Positions 6,043 to 6,669 of a stretch of 6,669 nt of DNA are shown here, piece by piece. The translations under genes and the position numbers were made by a program. Below the pieces are notes generated by a model. It saw only the letters and a list, made by a program, of their open reading frames with translations, was not told the origin of the DNA and did not search any database. The stretch's first letter is position 1, and every line of letters begins with the position of its first letter. The stretch comes from Verrucomicrobiia bacterium (GTDB lineage: Bacteria > Verrucomicrobiota > Verrucomicrobiae > Limisphaerales > UBA11358), in contig JASHZU010000440.1 of assembly GCA_030042375.1 (NCBI GenBank), positions 1 to 6,669 of the forward strand. Reading direction: 5' to 3'.

Positions 6043-6669
6043 ATGAAAACAAACTTTCGAGCCATCCGTCATTTCTTCGTACCGGCGGTCTGCGCCGTCC
6101 TGCTGCTCGCCTCCCGCGCGCACGCCCAGGCCCTGTTTGAGTCGAACGACGGCAGCGGCTACATCTATGAATACACCACGGCCGGAGTGCAAAGCACCTT
6201 TGCGTCCGGGTTGGGTGAAGCCCATGACCTTGCCTTTAACAGTGCCGGCGATCTATTTGTAACCAGCGAAAACAACATCTATGAATATACGCCGGGCGGG
6301 GTGCAAAGCACCTTCGCCTCCGACTTGGATTTTCCTGAAGGACTGGCCTTTAACAGCACGGGCGACCTGTTTGTCGCGGATAACGAAGCCGACAGCATTC
6401 TGGAATACACGCCGGGCGGAACGCCCAGTACATTCGCCACCGGCTTGAATGCGCCTCATAGCCTCGCCTTTAACAGCGCGGGTGATCTGTTTGTGACAGT
6501 CGGCGACGCCATCACTGAAATCACCCCAACCGGAGCGAAAAGCACCTTTGCCCCCGGGATATCCAGTCTTTATGGACTGGCCTTTAACAGCGCGGGCGAT
6601 TTGTTTGTCGGCTCTCAAACCACCGACGACATTTATGAATACACGCCGGGTGGAGTGCAAAGCACCTTT
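6043..6669 (+). CDS. Secreted NHL/SMP-30-like beta-propeller repeat protein (3' end cut by window)
   Basis: The frame runs open from the ATG at 6043 to the right edge, 209 codons. A signal peptide is clear: basic start (KTNFRAIRH), hydrophobic core (about 11-24) and AHA-QA cleavage after residue 28, so it is exported. From residue 43 it is built of repeats of the type 'EYTPGGVQSTFASGL..P.GLAFNSAGDLFV', resembling the blades of NHL and SMP-30/gluconolactonase propellers. Glu-Tyr/Ile-Thr units begin at residues 43, 81, 121, 159 and 199. Four full blades and the start of a fifth are visible, and a closed propeller normally needs six or more. Such proteins in Verrucomicrobiota often carry a C-terminal PEP-CTERM-type sorting signal, which would lie outside this window. 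No catalytic residues were identified, and binding or structure is as likely as enzymatic activity. No good ribosome site precedes the ATG. It is separated from the upstream gene by 109 bases with two hairpins, so it is probably an independent unit. Confidence 0.85.
   Translation, partial: MKTNFRAIRHFFVPAVCAVLLLASRAHAQALFESNDGSGYIYEYTTAGVQSTFASGLGEAHDLAFNSAGDLFVTSENNIYEYTPGGVQSTFASDLDFPEGLAFNSTGDLFVADNEADSILEYTPGGTPSTFATGLNAPHSLAFNSAGDLFVTVGDAITEITPTGAKSTFAPGISSLYGLAFNSAGDLFVGSQTTDDIYEYTPGGVQSTF
6169..6669 (+). repeat. In-gene tandem repeats of alternating 114 and 120 bases
   Basis: Counting from each EYT/EIT codon triplet, the units start at 6169, 6283, 6403, 6517 and 6637, so lengths alternate 114, 120, 114, 120. 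The core GCCTTTAACAG is identical in all four complete units (near 6232, 6346, 6466 and 6580). A CAAAGCACCTT-like segment recurs in most. The length difference sits in the loop after LFV: five residues (TSENN, TVGDA) in odd units and seven (ADNEADS, GSQTTDD) in even units. Confidence 0.85.

Noticed and set aside
6253..6660. A 135-codon repetitive minus-strand open frame
   Set aside because: Its repeats simply mirror the propeller repeats on the other strand, which have a signal peptide and blade motifs.

Overview
The window carries six protein genes in two blocks that point away from each other around a spacer at 5109-5281. No RNA gene, insertion sequence, CRISPR array or phage feature was seen. 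The organism is probably a Gram-negative member of the Verrucomicrobiota, in or near the Pedosphaera/Limisphaera group. This rests on the unusually frequent Thr-Asn pairs in the large AsmA-like protein, the style of the secreted beta-propeller at the right edge, and envelope genes that imply an outer membrane. It is an inference from protein style, not a database match.

Minus-strand block (5108 down to 1): a GT2 polyprenyl-phosphate glycosyltransferase is followed, with a one-base TAATG overlap, by a GT39/ArnT-like integral membrane glycosyltransferase. After a 90-base gap with a good sigma-70-like promoter comes a large membrane-anchored DUF748 (AsmA-superfamily) protein, which runs off the left edge after 858 codons. 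By family knowledge, the GT2 enzyme would load a sugar onto undecaprenyl phosphate in the cytoplasm. The GT39 enzyme would then move that sugar onto an acceptor on the periplasmic side. The DUF748 protein would act in the same compartment, in envelope or outer-membrane upkeep. No flippase gene is visible.

Plus-strand block (5282 to 6669): a 56-residue DUF1737 protein with a clear ribosome binding site is followed one base later by a GTG-initiated, single-pass membrane protein of unknown function. A 109-base spacer with two adjacent hairpins follows. Then comes a secreted protein with NHL/SMP-30-like propeller repeats, cut by the right edge.

No new defence or mobile system could be supported. 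The most unusual signals are the strict 38/40-residue alternation of the propeller repeats, the paired hairpins before that gene, and the grouping of a lipid-linked glycosylation pair with a DUF748 protein.
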